A DNA stretch of 64,000 nt from CAWCKS01 sp963763485 (GCA_963763485.1 CAVXOW010000005.1:868001-932000), one strand, 5' to 3'. Counted from the stretch's first letter, positions 11,871 through 21,714 are shown. The notes: a model not told the origin generated them from the sequence alone. Program-made: numbers and translations.

Positions 11871-12052
11871 CTCAAGGGTTCCGATCATGCTATGGTCGAA
11901 TGGAATTGCATGCGCGCCAGCGAAGCCGGCCCGGCCTTGTCGATTGATGGCGATGCATTTAGGAGTGCAGATGACTAACCTGTCCCGCCGCGATCACATT
12001 TGAATCTGCCGCCGGGATTGAATTTGGTACTCGTACTCACAGGAAGCATTAT

Positions 12053-12069
12053 ACGGAGGCATCCTCCGT
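12053..12069. promoter_or_regulatory. Perfect 17-bp palindrome, probable TetR operator
   Basis: The sequence ACGGAGG-CAT-CCTCCGT has two 7-bp arms that are perfect reverse complements around a 3-bp centre. It lies 35 bp before the TetR start and inside the divergent gap to the aldehyde oxidoreductase operon. A TTATAC hexamer, which could be a -10 box, touches its left arm, with TTGGTA about 19 bp further upstream. Position and symmetry fit autorepression by the neighbouring TetR. Binding is inferred. Confidence 0.6.
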
Positions 12070-12103
12070 TTTGCAAGAGGGCGTCGATGCGCATAGCCTT
12101 CGA

Positions 12104-12784
12104 ATGAGCGATCAAGCTGTCGTGACCGCACGAAAGCCGCGCGCCGATGCCGCGCGCAACCGCGAGCGGGTGCTCGAGGCTGCCAAGGTGGTGTTCAGCA
12201 CCGGCGGGCCGGACGCGAGCCTCGAGGCGGTGGCGAAGCGGGCGGGCGTCGGCATCGGCACTCTGTACCGGCATTTCCCGACGCGCGAAGCGTTGTTCGA
12301 GGCGGTCTACCGACGCGAGGTCGAGCAGCTCAGCGAACTGGCCGAGCAATTGAAGAACGAGGCGTCACCGGTCGAGGCGCTGCGGCGCTGGTTGCGTTCC
12401 AATGTCGAATTCGTCGCGACCAAGAAAGGGATGGCAGCGGCGCTCGCGCTCGCCGCGCATGGCATGTCTGAGCTGCATGCGTATTCGTCTGATCGCCTAG
12501 GCAAGGCGATTGGGGCGTTGCTGGACCGCGCGGCCACGGCGGGCGAGATCCGCGCTGACGTGGAACCGGCCGACGTTCTGCGCGCGCTGGTCGGCATGTG
12601 TTACATGAACGATCAGCCGGGCTGGCAGGCCAGCGTGAATCGGCTGCTCGACATCTTTGTCGACGGCTTGCGCGTCCAGCCGGCGCGGAAGCGGCAGCCA
12701 ACCTCGCATAGCGCAAAATCGGCTGGAAAGGCCGTGTCCCGCCCACCGCGGCAGGTTCGTGGCCGACGCCAAAATCGCCGCTGA
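12104..12784 (+). CDS. TetR/AcrR family transcriptional regulator
   Basis: This is a one-component repressor of about 226 residues. The N-terminal helix-turn-helix follows the TetR pattern: ARNRERVLEAAKVVFSTGG, then SLEAVAKRAGVGIGTLYRHF near residues 40-60, then PTREALFEAVY. The C-terminal ligand domain includes ALALAAHGMSELHAYSSDR, and the protein ends in a basic tail (RGRRQNRR). The ATG at 12104 is preferred over a TTG at 12071 that lies immediately after the palindrome. Its divergent placement next to the aldehyde oxidoreductase genes suggests it controls them in response to an aldehyde or aromatic substrate. Confidence 0.9.
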   Translation: MSDQAVVTARKPRADAARNRERVLEAAKVVFSTGGPDASLEAVAKRAGVGIGTLYRHFPTREALFEAVYRREVEQLSELAEQLKNEASPVEALRRWLRSNVEFVATKKGMAAALALAAHGMSELHAYSSDRLGKAIGALLDRAATAGEIRADVEPADVLRALVGMCYMNDQPGWQASVNRLLDIFVDGLRVQPARKRQPTSHSAKSAGKAVSRPPRQVRGRRQNRR

Positions 12785-12881
12785 CATTGAGCTAGAGCAA
12801 ATCCCGAGGGTTGGTGAGGGCTTAACTTGCCTGTGCCTCGCGCACGGCAGCGAAACTCGCCCCCCGAAAAGGAAGCAATCG

Positions 12882-14051
12882 ATGCCGCGGCAAAGGGACT
12901 ACTCCGGGCCCGCGATCTTCTCATACGGCTTCCGGCCGTTCTTCTTCTTTGGGTCGATCTATGCCGCCGTCGCCGTGATGGTGTGGCTCCCGGTATTCCA
13001 CGGCCACTTCGAACTGGTGACGGCATTTGCGCCGCGGGACTGGCACGTCCACGAGATGCTGTTCGGCTATGCGGCGGCTGTTGTCACGGGCTTCCTGCTC
13101 ACGGCGATTCCGAACTGGACCGGTCGCCTGCCGCTGCAAGGCAAGCCGCTTGTACTCTTGTTTGCCACCTGGGTTGCCGGCCGCGTCGCGATTCTTGCCT
13201 CGGCGGAGATTGGCTGGGCTGCGGCTATGGCCATCGATGCGGCCTTTCTGATTCTCGTGGCCGCCGCCGCGGCGCGCGAGATCATCGCCGGGCGCAAGTG
13301 GAATAACCTCACGGTCGTGGTGATCGTCAGCCTGCTGGCGGTCGTCAACATTGCCTTTCATCTCGAAGCGCACTTTTCCGGCCTCGCCGAGTACGCGAGT
13401 TGCGGCGGCATCGCCTTCGTCATCGCCTTGATGATGCTGATCGGCGGACGGATCGTTCCGAGCTTCACCCGCAACTGGCTCGCGCGGCGTTCGCCGGGAC
13501 CGATGCCGGTGCCGTTCGGCCGGTTCGATGCGGTCGTCGTCGCTATCAGTGTCGCAGCATTACTGATCTGGATCGCCGCGCCGTCCGGCAAACTCGCCGC
13601 AGCGTGCTGATCGGTGCCGGAGGCCTGCAGGTCGTGCGGCTGGCGCGCTGGGCCGGTTATCGGACCGCGCCGGATCGCCTGGTCCTGATCCTCCACATCG
13701 CCTACGCCTTCGTACCGGTCGGCTTCCTGCTGTCGGGGCTTGGAGCGCTTGACGTGATCCTGCCGAGCGCCGGCATCCACGCCTGGACCGGCGGCGCCAT
13801 CGGCACGATGACGATCGCGGTGATGAGCCGAGCTTCGCTTGGCCACACCGGGCGGGCGCTGCTCGGCCTCCATGCCGACACAGATCATTTACGCGGCAAT
13901 TGTGGTTGCCGCGGTCGCGCGGATTTGCGCAGCAATCCTGCCCGACCAGATGATGACGTTTCTGCCGATTGCCGGATTTGCCTGGGTGATCGCGTTCGCA
14001 GGCTTTGCGCTTGTCTACGCGAAGGTGCTTTGCACGCCGCAGCGGGTGTGA
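12882..14051 (+). pseudogene. nnrS: NnrS family membrane protein, two frameshifts
   Basis: NnrS proteins are polytopic, haem- and copper-containing membrane proteins linked to nitric oxide and nitrosative stress. The start MPRQRDYSGPAIFSYGFRPF at 12882 follows an AAAAGGAAG ribosome site. Family landmarks are FSYGFRPFFF, WHVHEMLFGYA, and the later TGGAIGTMTIAVMSRASLGHTGR. Frame changes occur near 13600 (one base missing or two extra) and near 13870 (one extra). The repaired product is about 389 residues with some 12 hydrophobic segments. No denitrification gene is adjacent, so any nitric-oxide role rests on the family alone. Confidence 0.85.
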
Positions 14052-14230
14052 TCCGGAACCTCCCATTCGTGTTGTGCTTATCTCGATAGCGCAGGACAAC
14101 CTCACGCGCCTGTGCGGTAAGCGCCGAAGTTCCTGTTAAATCAGCGGGAAACTCGCTATAGGAACCTCGAATTTCGCCGCCCCCAAGGGGGTGCGAACGT
14201 GCTGTACGGCGATCCGGAAAGAGCAGCATC

Positions 14231-17071
14231 ATGGCAACGGTGAAAGAGCTTCAAGAGCACGGCCAGGCCGTCTGGCTCGACTTTCTCGCGCGCGGATTCA
14301 TCGCGAAGGGCGATCTGAAGAAACTGGTCGATGAAGGTGTGCGCGGGGTGACGTCGAACCCGGCGATCTTCGAGAAGGCGATCGGCGGCAGCAATGAATA
14401 CGACGAGGCGCTGTCGGCGCTGATCAAGCAAGGTGACCGTCCCGTGGGTGAGCTCTACGAAGCCCTCGCAGTTCAGGACATCAAGAACGCCGCCGACGTA
14501 GTGCGCCCGGTGTATGACTCGCTCAACGGTGCCGACGGCTTCGTCAGCCTGGAGGTCTCGCCGTATCTCGCGCTCGATACTCAGGGCACCATCGCTGAGG
14601 CGCGCAAGCTGTGGCGCGACGTCGACCGCAAGAACCTGATGATCAAGGTGCCGGGCACGCGAGAGGGGCTGCCGGCGATCCGCGAGCTTCTCTCTGAAGG
14701 CATCAACGTCAACATTACGCTGCTGTTCGCGCAGCAGGTTTATGCCGACGTGCTGGAAGCCTACCTGTCCGGTCTCGAAACCTACGTCGCGAAGGGCGGT
14801 GATCCTTCGCGTGTCGCCAGTGTCGCGAGCTTCTTCGTCAGCCGCATCGATACCGCAGCCGACAAGCAACTCGATGACAAGATCGCAGCGGCCAATGATG
14901 CCGATCAGAAGGCGCGGTTGACGGCCCTGCAGGGCAAGGTCGCGATCGCCAACGCCAAGCTCGCCTATCAGCACTACAAGCGCGTGATCGCTTCGCCGCG
15001 CTGGAAGAAGCTCGCCGACAAGGGCGCCCGCGTGCAGCGGCTGTTGTGGGCCAGCACCGGCACCAAGAACAAGGCCTACAGCGATGTACTCTATGTCGAG
15101 GAGCTGATCGGCCGCGACACCATCAACACGGTCCCGCCGGCGACGCTCGACGCGTTCCGCGATCATGGCAAGGCGCGCGACAGCCTGGAAGAAGATGTTG
15201 CCGGCGCTGAGCGTGTGCTCGCCGATCTCGCGCGCTCGGGCATCTCGCTTGATGCGATCACCGACCTGCTCGTCGATGAGGGCGTGAAATTGTTTGCCGA
15301 TGCCTTTGACAAGCTGCTCGGCGCGGTCGCGCAAAAGCGCGCCAAGCTGCTCGGCGCCAAGGTCGACGGCCAGAGGCTGAAGCTTGGCGCTGTGATCGAG
15401 AAGGACGTCAAACAGGCCGAGGAGGAATGGCGTGCCGGCGGCAAGGTGCGCTCGCTGTGGCAGCGCGACGCGTCACTGTGGACTGGCACCGACGAGCACA
15501 AGTGGCTCGGCTGGCTCGACGCAGTCGCGCGCGAGCAGAAAGCGATCGACCGCTATCAATCGTTTGCACAGTGGGTGAAGGACAAGGGCTTTGCCGACGT
15601 CGTTGTGCTCGGCATGGGCGGCTCGAGCCTTGGTCCGGAGGTGCTCGCGGAAACGTTTGGCAAGGCCGCGGGATTTCCGCGTCTGCAGATCCTCGACTCG
15701 ACCGATCCCGCGCAAATTCGGCGCGTCGAATCGACGCTAAAGCTCGACCGCACTCTCTTCATCGTCTCCAGCAAATCCGGCGGCACGACCGAGCCGAACG
15801 TGATGATGGAGTATTTTTTTGCACGCGTTGGCGAGGTCACGAAGGGCCAGGCCGGGGCGCATTTCGTCGCGACCACCGATCCCGGCTCAAGCCTTGAAAA
15901 GACTGCGAAATCCCGGAATTTCGCGCATGTTTTCTATGGCGAACCGACCATCGGCGGACGCTATTCGGTGCTGTCGCCATTCGGCCTGGTGCCAGCGGCG
16001 GCCGCAGGTATTGATATACCTGCATTCCTCGAGGCTGCCGCGGCCATGGTTCGTGCCTGCGGGCCCGATGTACCGCCTGCGGAAAATCCTGGCGTGCAAC
16101 TTGGGCTCGCGCTCGGCATCGCCGCGAAGCACGGCCGCGACAAGGTCACGCTGTCGGCGTCCGATGGCATCGCTGATTTCGGCGCGTGGGCTGAGCAGCT
16201 GATCGCCGAATCCACGGGCAAGAACGGCAAGGCGCTGATCCCGCTCGCGGACGAACCGCTCGGCGCGCCGCAGCTCTACGGCTCCGACCGTATCTTCGTC
16301 GACCTCAAGCTGAACAACGACACGGCACGCGAACCTGCGCTGGCGGCGCTCGAGCAGGCCGGCCACCCGGTGGTGCGCATCGACGTCACCGACGCCGCGC
16401 ATGTCGGCCAGGAATTCTTCCGCTTCGAGATCGCGACCGCGGTTGCCGGCGCCGTGATCGGCATCAACCCATTCGATCAGCCCGATGTCGAGTCCGCCAA
16501 GGTCAAGACGCGCGAACTGACGGCTGCGTTCGAGAAGACCGGGAAGCTTCCGCCGGAAGAACCGGTCAAGTCGACCGGCGCTGTTGCGATCTACACCGAC
16601 GCAAAGAATTCCGACGCGCTGCGCAAGGCTGGCGCTGACGGCGAACTGACGACGTGGCTCAGGGCGCACCTAAGCCGGCTCAAGAGCGGCGACTATGCCG
16701 CGCTGCTGGCCTATCTTGATCGCGATGCGCAACATGTCGCGGCGATGCAGGACATGCGCGTTGCGATCCGCGACAAGAAGCACGTCGCGACCTGCGTCGG
16801 CTTTGGCCCGCGCTTCCTGCACTCGACCGGTCAGGCCTACAAGGGCGGGCCGAACACTGGCGTGTTCCTGCAGATCACCTCTGACCACAACAACGATTTG
16901 CCGGTGCCCGGCCAGAAGGCGAGTTTTGGCGTGATCGAGGCGGCGCAGGCGCGCGGCGATTTCGACGTGCTCACCGAGCGTGATCGACGCGCGTTGCGGC
17001 TGCACATCAAGGGTGATGTCGCCCAGGGCCTTGATGCGATCAGGCAGGCGGTGAAGCAGGCGCTGAGCTAG
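14231..17071 (+). CDS. Bifunctional transaldolase / glucose-6-phosphate isomerase
   Basis: This 946-residue fusion joins two sugar-phosphate enzymes. Residues 1 to about 370 are a transaldolase, with RGVTSNPAIFEKAI near the N terminus and the Schiff-base lysine in NLMIKVPGT near residue 140. Residues from about 400 to the end are a glucose-6-phosphate isomerase, with VLGMGGSSLGPEV and SSKSGGTTEPN binding the sugar phosphate. The linker IEKDVKQAEEEWRAGGKVRSLW separates them. Linking the pentose phosphate pathway to hexose-6-phosphate in one chain is known from rhizobia and some cyanobacteria and actinobacteria. The gene is intact despite damaged neighbours and appears monocistronic. Confidence 0.96.
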   Translation: MATVKELQEHGQAVWLDFLARGFIAKGDLKKLVDEGVRGVTSNPAIFEKAIGGSNEYDEALSALIKQGDRPVGELYEALAVQDIKNAADVVRPVYDSLNGADGFVSLEVSPYLALDTQGTIAEARKLWRDVDRKNLMIKVPGTREGLPAIRELLSEGINVNITLLFAQQVYADVLEAYLSGLETYVAKGGDPSRVASVASFFVSRIDTAADKQLDDKIAAANDADQKARLTALQGKVAIANAKLAYQHYKRVIASPRWKKLADKGARVQRLLWASTGTKNKAYSDVLYVEELIGRDTINTVPPATLDAFRDHGKARDSLEEDVAGAERVLADLARSGISLDAITDLLVDEGVKLFADAFDKLLGAVAQKRAKLLGAKVDGQRLKLGAVIEKDVKQAEEEWRAGGKVRSLWQRDASLWTGTDEHKWLGWLDAVAREQKAIDRYQSFAQWVKDKGFADVVVLGMGGSSLGPEVLAETFGKAAGFPRLQILDSTDPAQIRRVESTLKLDRTLFIVSSKSGGTTEPNVMMEYFFARVGEVTKGQAGAHFVATTDPGSSLEKTAKSRNFAHVFYGEPTIGGRYSVLSPFGLVPAAAAGIDIPAFLEAAAAMVRACGPDVPPAENPGVQLGLALGIAAKHGRDKVTLSASDGIADFGAWAEQLIAESTGKNGKALIPLADEPLGAPQLYGSDRIFVDLKLNNDTAREPALAALEQAGHPVVRIDVTDAAHVGQEFFRFEIATAVAGAVIGINPFDQPDVESAKVKTRELTAAFEKTGKLPPEEPVKSTGAVAIYTDAKNSDALRKAGADGELTTWLRAHLSRLKSGDYAALLAYLDRDAQHVAAMQDMRVAIRDKKHVATCVGFGPRFLHSTGQAYKGGPNTGVFLQITSDHNNDLPVPGQKASFGVIEAAQARGDFDVLTERDRRALRLHIKGDVAQGLDAIRQAVKQALS

Positions 17072-17195
17072 TCGACGGCGCATTCGCTAAGCGTGTCATT
17101 GCCAGGGCTTAGCCGTTTCGAAGAACGGCGTCGCTGATGCGCGTCGCCTATGAGCCGCGGCAATCCATCTTCTCCCGAAGAGATGGACCCGCGGG

Positions 17196-18234
17196 TCAAG
17201 CCCTCAGGGCGACGATGCCGGTAGTCGTCAGCCCCGCTCGCACCTTGTTTTCAGCCAGATACGTCAACCAGTTGCGGAAGATCGTCGTCGCGGCGCCGCG
17301 GCGGTCGGTCGTCACCGTCGAGCGCTCAAGGATCGCGCGGCATTCGGCGACCATCGCGGGATCCGGCTTTCGCAACGCGCGCAAATGCAGCTCGTCGAGC
17401 GCAGCCGATGTCTCGGGATCGAAATAGCCGGCGGGCGCGGCCGGGTAGGTTTCCTGGGTGCCGCTCAGGAAGCGTCCGACATCGCGCAGGTACTCGCCGC
17501 GCAGCGACAGCGGATCGTATTCCGGGTGGCCCTGGAAGAACACGAACAGGCTCTTGTAGCGTTTGACGAAGATATCGACGCCGGCGCCCGGCGCGCGCGT
17601 CAGCACGCGATAATTGCTGGCGACGAGATCGCTTTCGGCGAGATCGTTGAGGCGCGAGTGGAAAATCCGCAACGGCCAGCGCAGTCCATCGGTCAACGCA
17701 TCGTCGGTTGCCTTGGTGCTCGCGAACACGCCCGAGCATTTCACTGGTAGCCGGCGGCGTGCGATCCCGTCGAGATACAGCACGGCGGCATGCGCGGCGA
17801 GGCATGACCAGATCGTCGAGGTGGTATTGTCCTTCGCCCAGTCGATAATTTCCGACAGCTCCGGCCAGTACGGCTCCTGCTGCAACAGCTCGGTCTTTGG
17901 CTCGGCACCGGTGACGATCAGGCCGTCGAGCTTCGTATGCTTCAGCTTGGCGATCTCATGATAGACCGCATCGAGGCGCGCCTTGGTCTCCGCCGACCGA
18001 GTCACCGTCGGCAGCGAGAAGAAGTGCAGGCGAACCAGGCGTCCGCTGCCGGCGGCCTCAAACAGCCTGACATATTGCCGTTCCGTCGCGGCCAGTGCGC
18101 TGTCCGGCATGTTGTTGAGCAGGCCGACCTCGAGCGGGACCTCGTCTTCGGCGCAGGTCGGCGCCGACCCCGGCGCGAGCGGCGCCTCGTCGAAGATTCT
18201 TCAGCAGATCGCCCTTGTCGAGCACGACGGTCAT
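17196..18234 (-). pseudogene. metA: MetA-family homoserine O-acyltransferase, one frameshift near the N terminus
   Basis: This enzyme activates homoserine by O-acylation (succinyl or acetyl) at the start of methionine synthesis. The long frame shows VGLLNNMPDSALAATERQ, GLIVTGAEP, the nucleophile-elbow cysteine in WSCLAAHAAV, and the catalytic His region FFQGHPEYDP. The true start is ATG 18234 (MTVVLDKGDLLK). An extra A near 18196 (AAGAATC for AAGATC) separates those residues from the rest, which resumes as IFDEAPLAPGS. The repaired length is about 345 residues. It lies 15 bp after metY on the same strand, so the pair is probably co-transcribed. Which acyl-CoA is used cannot be read here. Confidence 0.88.
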
Positions 18235-18249
18235 GGCGGAGCCAGCAGG

Positions 18250-19548
18250 TTATTCAGCGGCCTCGACATGGCGCGGCACGGCGCGATCCAGCGCCTGATC
18301 GAGGTCCTCAATGATGTCGTCGATGTGCTCGATGCCGATCGAGACCCGGATGGTCTCGGGCCGCACACCGGCCTGCAACTGCTGCTCGCCCGTCATCTGC
18401 CGATGCGTCGTCGAGGCCGGATGGCATGCTAGCGATTTCGCGTCGCCGATGTTGACCAGCCGGGTGATCAGCTTCAGCGCGTCATAGAAGGTCTTGCCGG
18501 CCTCCATGCCGCCCATGATGCCGAAGGTGAACAGCGCCGAGGCGTGGCCACTGAAATATTTCTGCACCAGCGGATAATACGGGCTGTCCGGGAAACCGGC
18601 GTAATTGACCCAGGCGACACGCGGATCGCTGCGCAGGAATTCCGCTGCCTTGCGCGCATTCTCGCAGTGGCGTTCGACGCGGAGCGCCACCGTTTCGATG
18701 CCCTGCAGCAGCAGGAAGGCGTTGAACGGCGACAGCACCGAACCCATGGTGCGCTGATAGACGCTGCGGATACGCTGAATATAGGCGGTCGGGCCGAAGT
18801 GATCGGTGTAAACCATGCCGTGATAGGATTCGTCGGGCTGGCTGAAGGTCGGGAAACGCTTCGCGTGATCCTTCCACGGGAAACGGCCGGCATCGACAAT
18901 GGCGCCGCCAAGGCTGGTGCCATGGCCGCCGAGGAATTTGGTCAGCGAGTGCACGACGACGTCAGCGCCGTATTCGATCGGGCGCAGCAGGATCGGCGTC
19001 GCCACGGTGTTGTCGACGACGAGCGGCACACCATGCTTGTGCGCGACCCTGGCGAGCGCCTCGATATCGCAGACATTCCCGGCCGGATTGCCGATGCTTT
19101 CGCAGAAGACCGCCTTGGTGTCGGCGTCGATCAGCTTTTCGATCGCGTCAGGCCGATCGCTATCGGCGAAACGGGCCGTGATGCCCTGCCGCGCGAAGAT
19201 GTGGCCGAACAGCGTGTAGGTCGTGCCGTAGAGCTGCGGCACCGAGACGATGTTGCCGCCGGTGTCGGCGAGATTGGCGATGGCAAAATGCAGCGCGGCC
19301 TGTCCGGTCGCGACCACAAGCGAGCCCGCGCCGCCTTCGAGTTCGGTGATGCGTTTTTCGAGCACCGCGCAGGTCGGATTGCCGATGCGGCTGTAACGAT
19401 AACCTTCGACCTCGAGATTGAACAATGCGGCGCCGTGGTCGGCGCTGTCGAACGCGTAGGCCGCGGTTTGATAGATCGGCACGGCGACCGCCTTGGTCGT
19501 CGGATCGGGCTCGTACCCGGCGTGGACTGCGAGCGTCTCACGGCGCAT
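18250..19548 (-). CDS. metY: O-acetyl(succinyl)homoserine sulfhydrylase (Cys/Met metabolism PLP enzyme)
   Basis: This PLP enzyme of the cystathionine gamma-synthase superfamily replaces the acyl group of acylhomoserine with sulfide to give homocysteine. The N terminus MRRETLAVHAGYEPDPTTKA is characteristic. YRYSRIGNPT binds substrate phosphate, and the PLP lysine lies in VHSLTKFLGGHG. The start at 19548 has a clear AGAGGTAAG ribosome site, whereas the longer frame to 19602 has none. At 432 residues it has the usual MetY/MetZ length. It is the first gene of a metY-metA unit, so direct sulfhydrylation is the likely route to homocysteine. Confidence 0.93.
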   Translation of the reverse strand: MRRETLAVHAGYEPDPTTKAVAVPIYQTAAYAFDSADHGAALFNLEVEGYRYSRIGNPTCAVLEKRITELEGGAGSLVVATGQAALHFAIANLADTGGNIVSVPQLYGTTYTLFGHIFARQGITARFADSDRPDAIEKLIDADTKAVFCESIGNPAGNVCDIEALARVAHKHGVPLVVDNTVATPILLRPIEYGADVVVHSLTKFLGGHGTSLGGAIVDAGRFPWKDHAKRFPTFSQPDESYHGMVYTDHFGPTAYIQRIRSVYQRTMGSVLSPFNAFLLLQGIETVALRVERHCENARKAAEFLRSDPRVAWVNYAGFPDSPYYPLVQKYFSGHASALFTFGIMGGMEAGKTFYDALKLITRLVNIGDAKSLACHPASTTHRQMTGEQQLQAGVRPETIRVSIGIEHIDDIIEDLDQALDRAVPRHVEAAE

Positions 19549-19683
19549 GATCTTACCTCTTGTTACTTGCGATGCGCGCTGTAACGCAGCGATCGCAAAC
19601 ATTGTATTGGCTGAGAGAGATAAGGTGGCTATTTCCGCTAAAATTGCGGTGAGATCGACGAAATAACCTTAACGAAGTGCAAC

Positions 19684-19709
19684 AGATTGAAGCGAAATTG
19701 ATTCAATCT
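19684..19709. promoter_or_regulatory. 8-bp inverted repeat in the divergent metY / acyl-CoA synthetase gap
   Basis: AGATTGAA and TTCAATCT are perfect reverse complements separated by 10 bp. They sit in an unusually AT-rich stretch between the divergent metY operon and the acyl-CoA synthetase gene. This could be an operator or an mRNA hairpin. I could not match the surrounding 190 bp on the minus strand to the SAM-II riboswitch pattern that often precedes such genes. Confidence 0.35.
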
Positions 19710-19790
19710 GATTTGGGGTTCTTAACGGTGGCGGGCTAGGTTCGAATTTCGAAGAGCGATCGCCTCACACAGCAGCCGTCGAGCCGTAAC

Positions 19791-21596
19791 ATGAGGGTTG
19801 TGACCATCGAGCGTCGACCGGGCGGACCCGCGCCGGCACGTTCGTCCAACAAGGACTGGCTGCGCGCGATCGAGCTGACGGCGTCGATTGAGCGGCAGCC
19901 GTCGCGATTGCTGGCCGACGTCGTGCATGATTGGGCGGACAGGCAGCCCGATCGCACCGCGCTTCTGTCCGATCGTGAGACGTTGTCCTACGGCGCATTG
20001 TCGAGACGCATCAATCAATACGCGCGCTGGGCGCTGGCCAACGGCATCGGCAAGGGTGACGCCGTCGCGCTGTTGATGCCGAACCGGCCGGAATACCTCG
20101 CGATCTGGCTCGGCATCACCAAGGCCGGCGGCGTGGTGGCGCTGCTCAACACGCAACTTACCGGCGCGGCGCTGGTGCATTGCATCGGGGTCGCCGCCGC
20201 AAAACACCTGATTGTCGCATCTGAGTTTGAGACCGTGGCGGCGACGGCGGTTGCCCAACTCGATGATGCGCCGAGCATCTGGAGCCACGGTGGTGGCGGC
20301 CTCCGGATCGACGCGGCGCTCGACGGCTTGAGCGGTGAGCCGCTGACCAAGGGCGAACTGCAATCGGTCACCGTCCACGATCGCGCGCTGCTGATCTATA
20401 CGTCAGGCACCACCGGCCTGCCGAAGGCTGCATATGTCAGCCATCGCCGCGTCCTGACCTGGAGCCTGTGGTTCGCCGGCTTGATCGACGCGACGGTCGA
20501 CGATCGCATGTATAATTGCCTGCCGCTCTATCACAGCGTCGGCGGCGTGGTTGCCACCGGATGCATGCTCGCGGCAGGCGGTTCGGTCGCCATCGCGGAA
20601 AAATTCTCCGCGCAGCGTTTCTGGGATGACGTCGTGCGCTTCGACTGCACGGCGTTCCAGTATATCGGCGAGCTCTGCCGCTATCTGTTGAACGCGCCGG
20701 CTTCACAAAACGCGACGCGACACCGGCTGCGCGTCTGCTGCGGCAACGGTTTGCGTGGCGACGTCTGGGAGCCGTTCAAGGAGCGCTTCGCGATCCCGCG
20801 CATCCTGGAATTCTATGCCGCGACCGAGGGCAATTTCTCGCTGTTCAATGTCGAGGGCAAGCCGGGCGCGATCGGGCGAATTCCGTCGTTCCTAGCCCAT
20901 CGCTTTCCGGCGGCGCTCGTTCGCTTCGACGTCGAGGCCGGCGCGCCATTGCGCGGGGCCGACGGTCTGTGCATTCGCAGCGCGGCAGGTGAAGTCGGCG
21001 AAGCGCTGGGCCGGATCGGCGCGATGAAGGACGGCGGCGGCCGCTTCGAGGGCTACACCAACGCGGCCGAAACTGAACGGAAAGTTCTTCGCGACGTGTT
21101 TGCGCCGGGCGACGCCTGGTTCCGTACCGGCGACTTGATGATGCGCGACGCCGAGGGCTATTTCTATTTCGTCGACCGGATAGGCGACACTTTCCGCTGG
21201 AAAGGTGAGAATGTCGCGACGCTCGAAGTCGCCGAGGCGATTGCCGCGTGCCCCGGCGTGGCGGATGTCAGCGTTTACGGTGTCACTGTGCCCGGTCATG
21301 ACGGTCGCGCCGGCATGGCGGCTGTTGTCGCGGGCGACGGCTTTGACCTGCAGCGGCTCCATGAGCATTTGCGCGAACGCCTGCCGGCCTATGCCGTGCC
21401 GTTGTTCGTCCGCATGCTGCCTTCGTTGAGCCTCACGGAGACCTTCAAGCAGAAGAAGCAGGAGTTGGTGCGTGACGGCTTTGATCCGTCGCGGACAGCC
21501 GATCCGCTGTTCTTCCGTGATGCGTCGGTTGGCGCGTACGTCGCGCTCGACACTGCAATGCTTGCGAAGATCGTGAGCGGTGAAGTGCGGGTCTAG
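19791..21596 (+). CDS. Long-chain/very-long-chain acyl-CoA synthetase (FATP-like)
   Basis: This adenylate-forming enzyme (601 residues) activates fatty acids to acyl-CoA. The P-loop motif LLIYTSGTTGLPKAA lies near residue 203, followed by FYAATEGNFSLFN and the adenylate-binding TGDLMMRDAEGYFYFVDR. The C-terminal SLSLTETFKQKKQELVRDG carries the A10-type lysine and is typical of the fatty acid transport protein/ACSVL branch rather than classic FadD. The start at 19791 (MRVVTIERRP) has no strong ribosome site, so a shorter form is possible. It diverges from metY and is followed by an interspersed repeat. Confidence 0.9.
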   Translation: MRVVTIERRPGGPAPARSSNKDWLRAIELTASIERQPSRLLADVVHDWADRQPDRTALLSDRETLSYGALSRRINQYARWALANGIGKGDAVALLMPNRPEYLAIWLGITKAGGVVALLNTQLTGAALVHCIGVAAAKHLIVASEFETVAATAVAQLDDAPSIWSHGGGGLRIDAALDGLSGEPLTKGELQSVTVHDRALLIYTSGTTGLPKAAYVSHRRVLTWSLWFAGLIDATVDDRMYNCLPLYHSVGGVVATGCMLAAGGSVAIAEKFSAQRFWDDVVRFDCTAFQYIGELCRYLLNAPASQNATRHRLRVCCGNGLRGDVWEPFKERFAIPRILEFYAATEGNFSLFNVEGKPGAIGRIPSFLAHRFPAALVRFDVEAGAPLRGADGLCIRSAAGEVGEALGRIGAMKDGGGRFEGYTNAAETERKVLRDVFAPGDAWFRTGDLMMRDAEGYFYFVDRIGDTFRWKGENVATLEVAEAIAACPGVADVSVYGVTVPGHDGRAGMAAVVAGDGFDLQRLHEHLRERLPAYAVPLFVRMLPSLSLTETFKQKKQELVRDGFDPSRTADPLFFRDASVGAYVALDTAMLAKIVSGEVRV

Positions 21597-21603
21597 GATG
21601 TCG

Positions 21604-21694
21604 GTCATGGCCGGGCTTGTCCCGGCCATCCACGTTTTTGCGCGCGTGAGGGCTCTGAAGGCGTGGATGCCCCGGCACAAGGCCGGGCATGACG
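21604..21694. repeat. Palindromic interspersed repeat (TCATGGCCGGG... / ...GCCGGGCATGA type)
   Basis: Short inverted arms such as GGCCGGGCTTGTCCCGGCC occur at the left end and CCCGGCACAAGGCCGGGCATGA at the right, with related CCATCCACG and CGTGGATGC in between. The unit lies between convergent genes. It closely resembles the element at 52459-52583, so it is a dispersed family member that may also end transcription. Confidence 0.75.
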
Positions 21695-21714
21695 TCGTGG
21701 GCTGCAGCTGGAAC

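Noticed and set aside
14156..15334. A 392-residue minus-strand frame
   Set aside because: It mirrors the transaldolase domain of tal-pgi and has low-complexity content. No supported gene.
19549..19790. SAM-II riboswitch before metY
   Set aside because: I looked for the pseudoknot pattern on the minus strand and could not find the conserved TTGC and GCTAAA elements in the right order. A GCTAAA on the plus strand has the wrong orientation.
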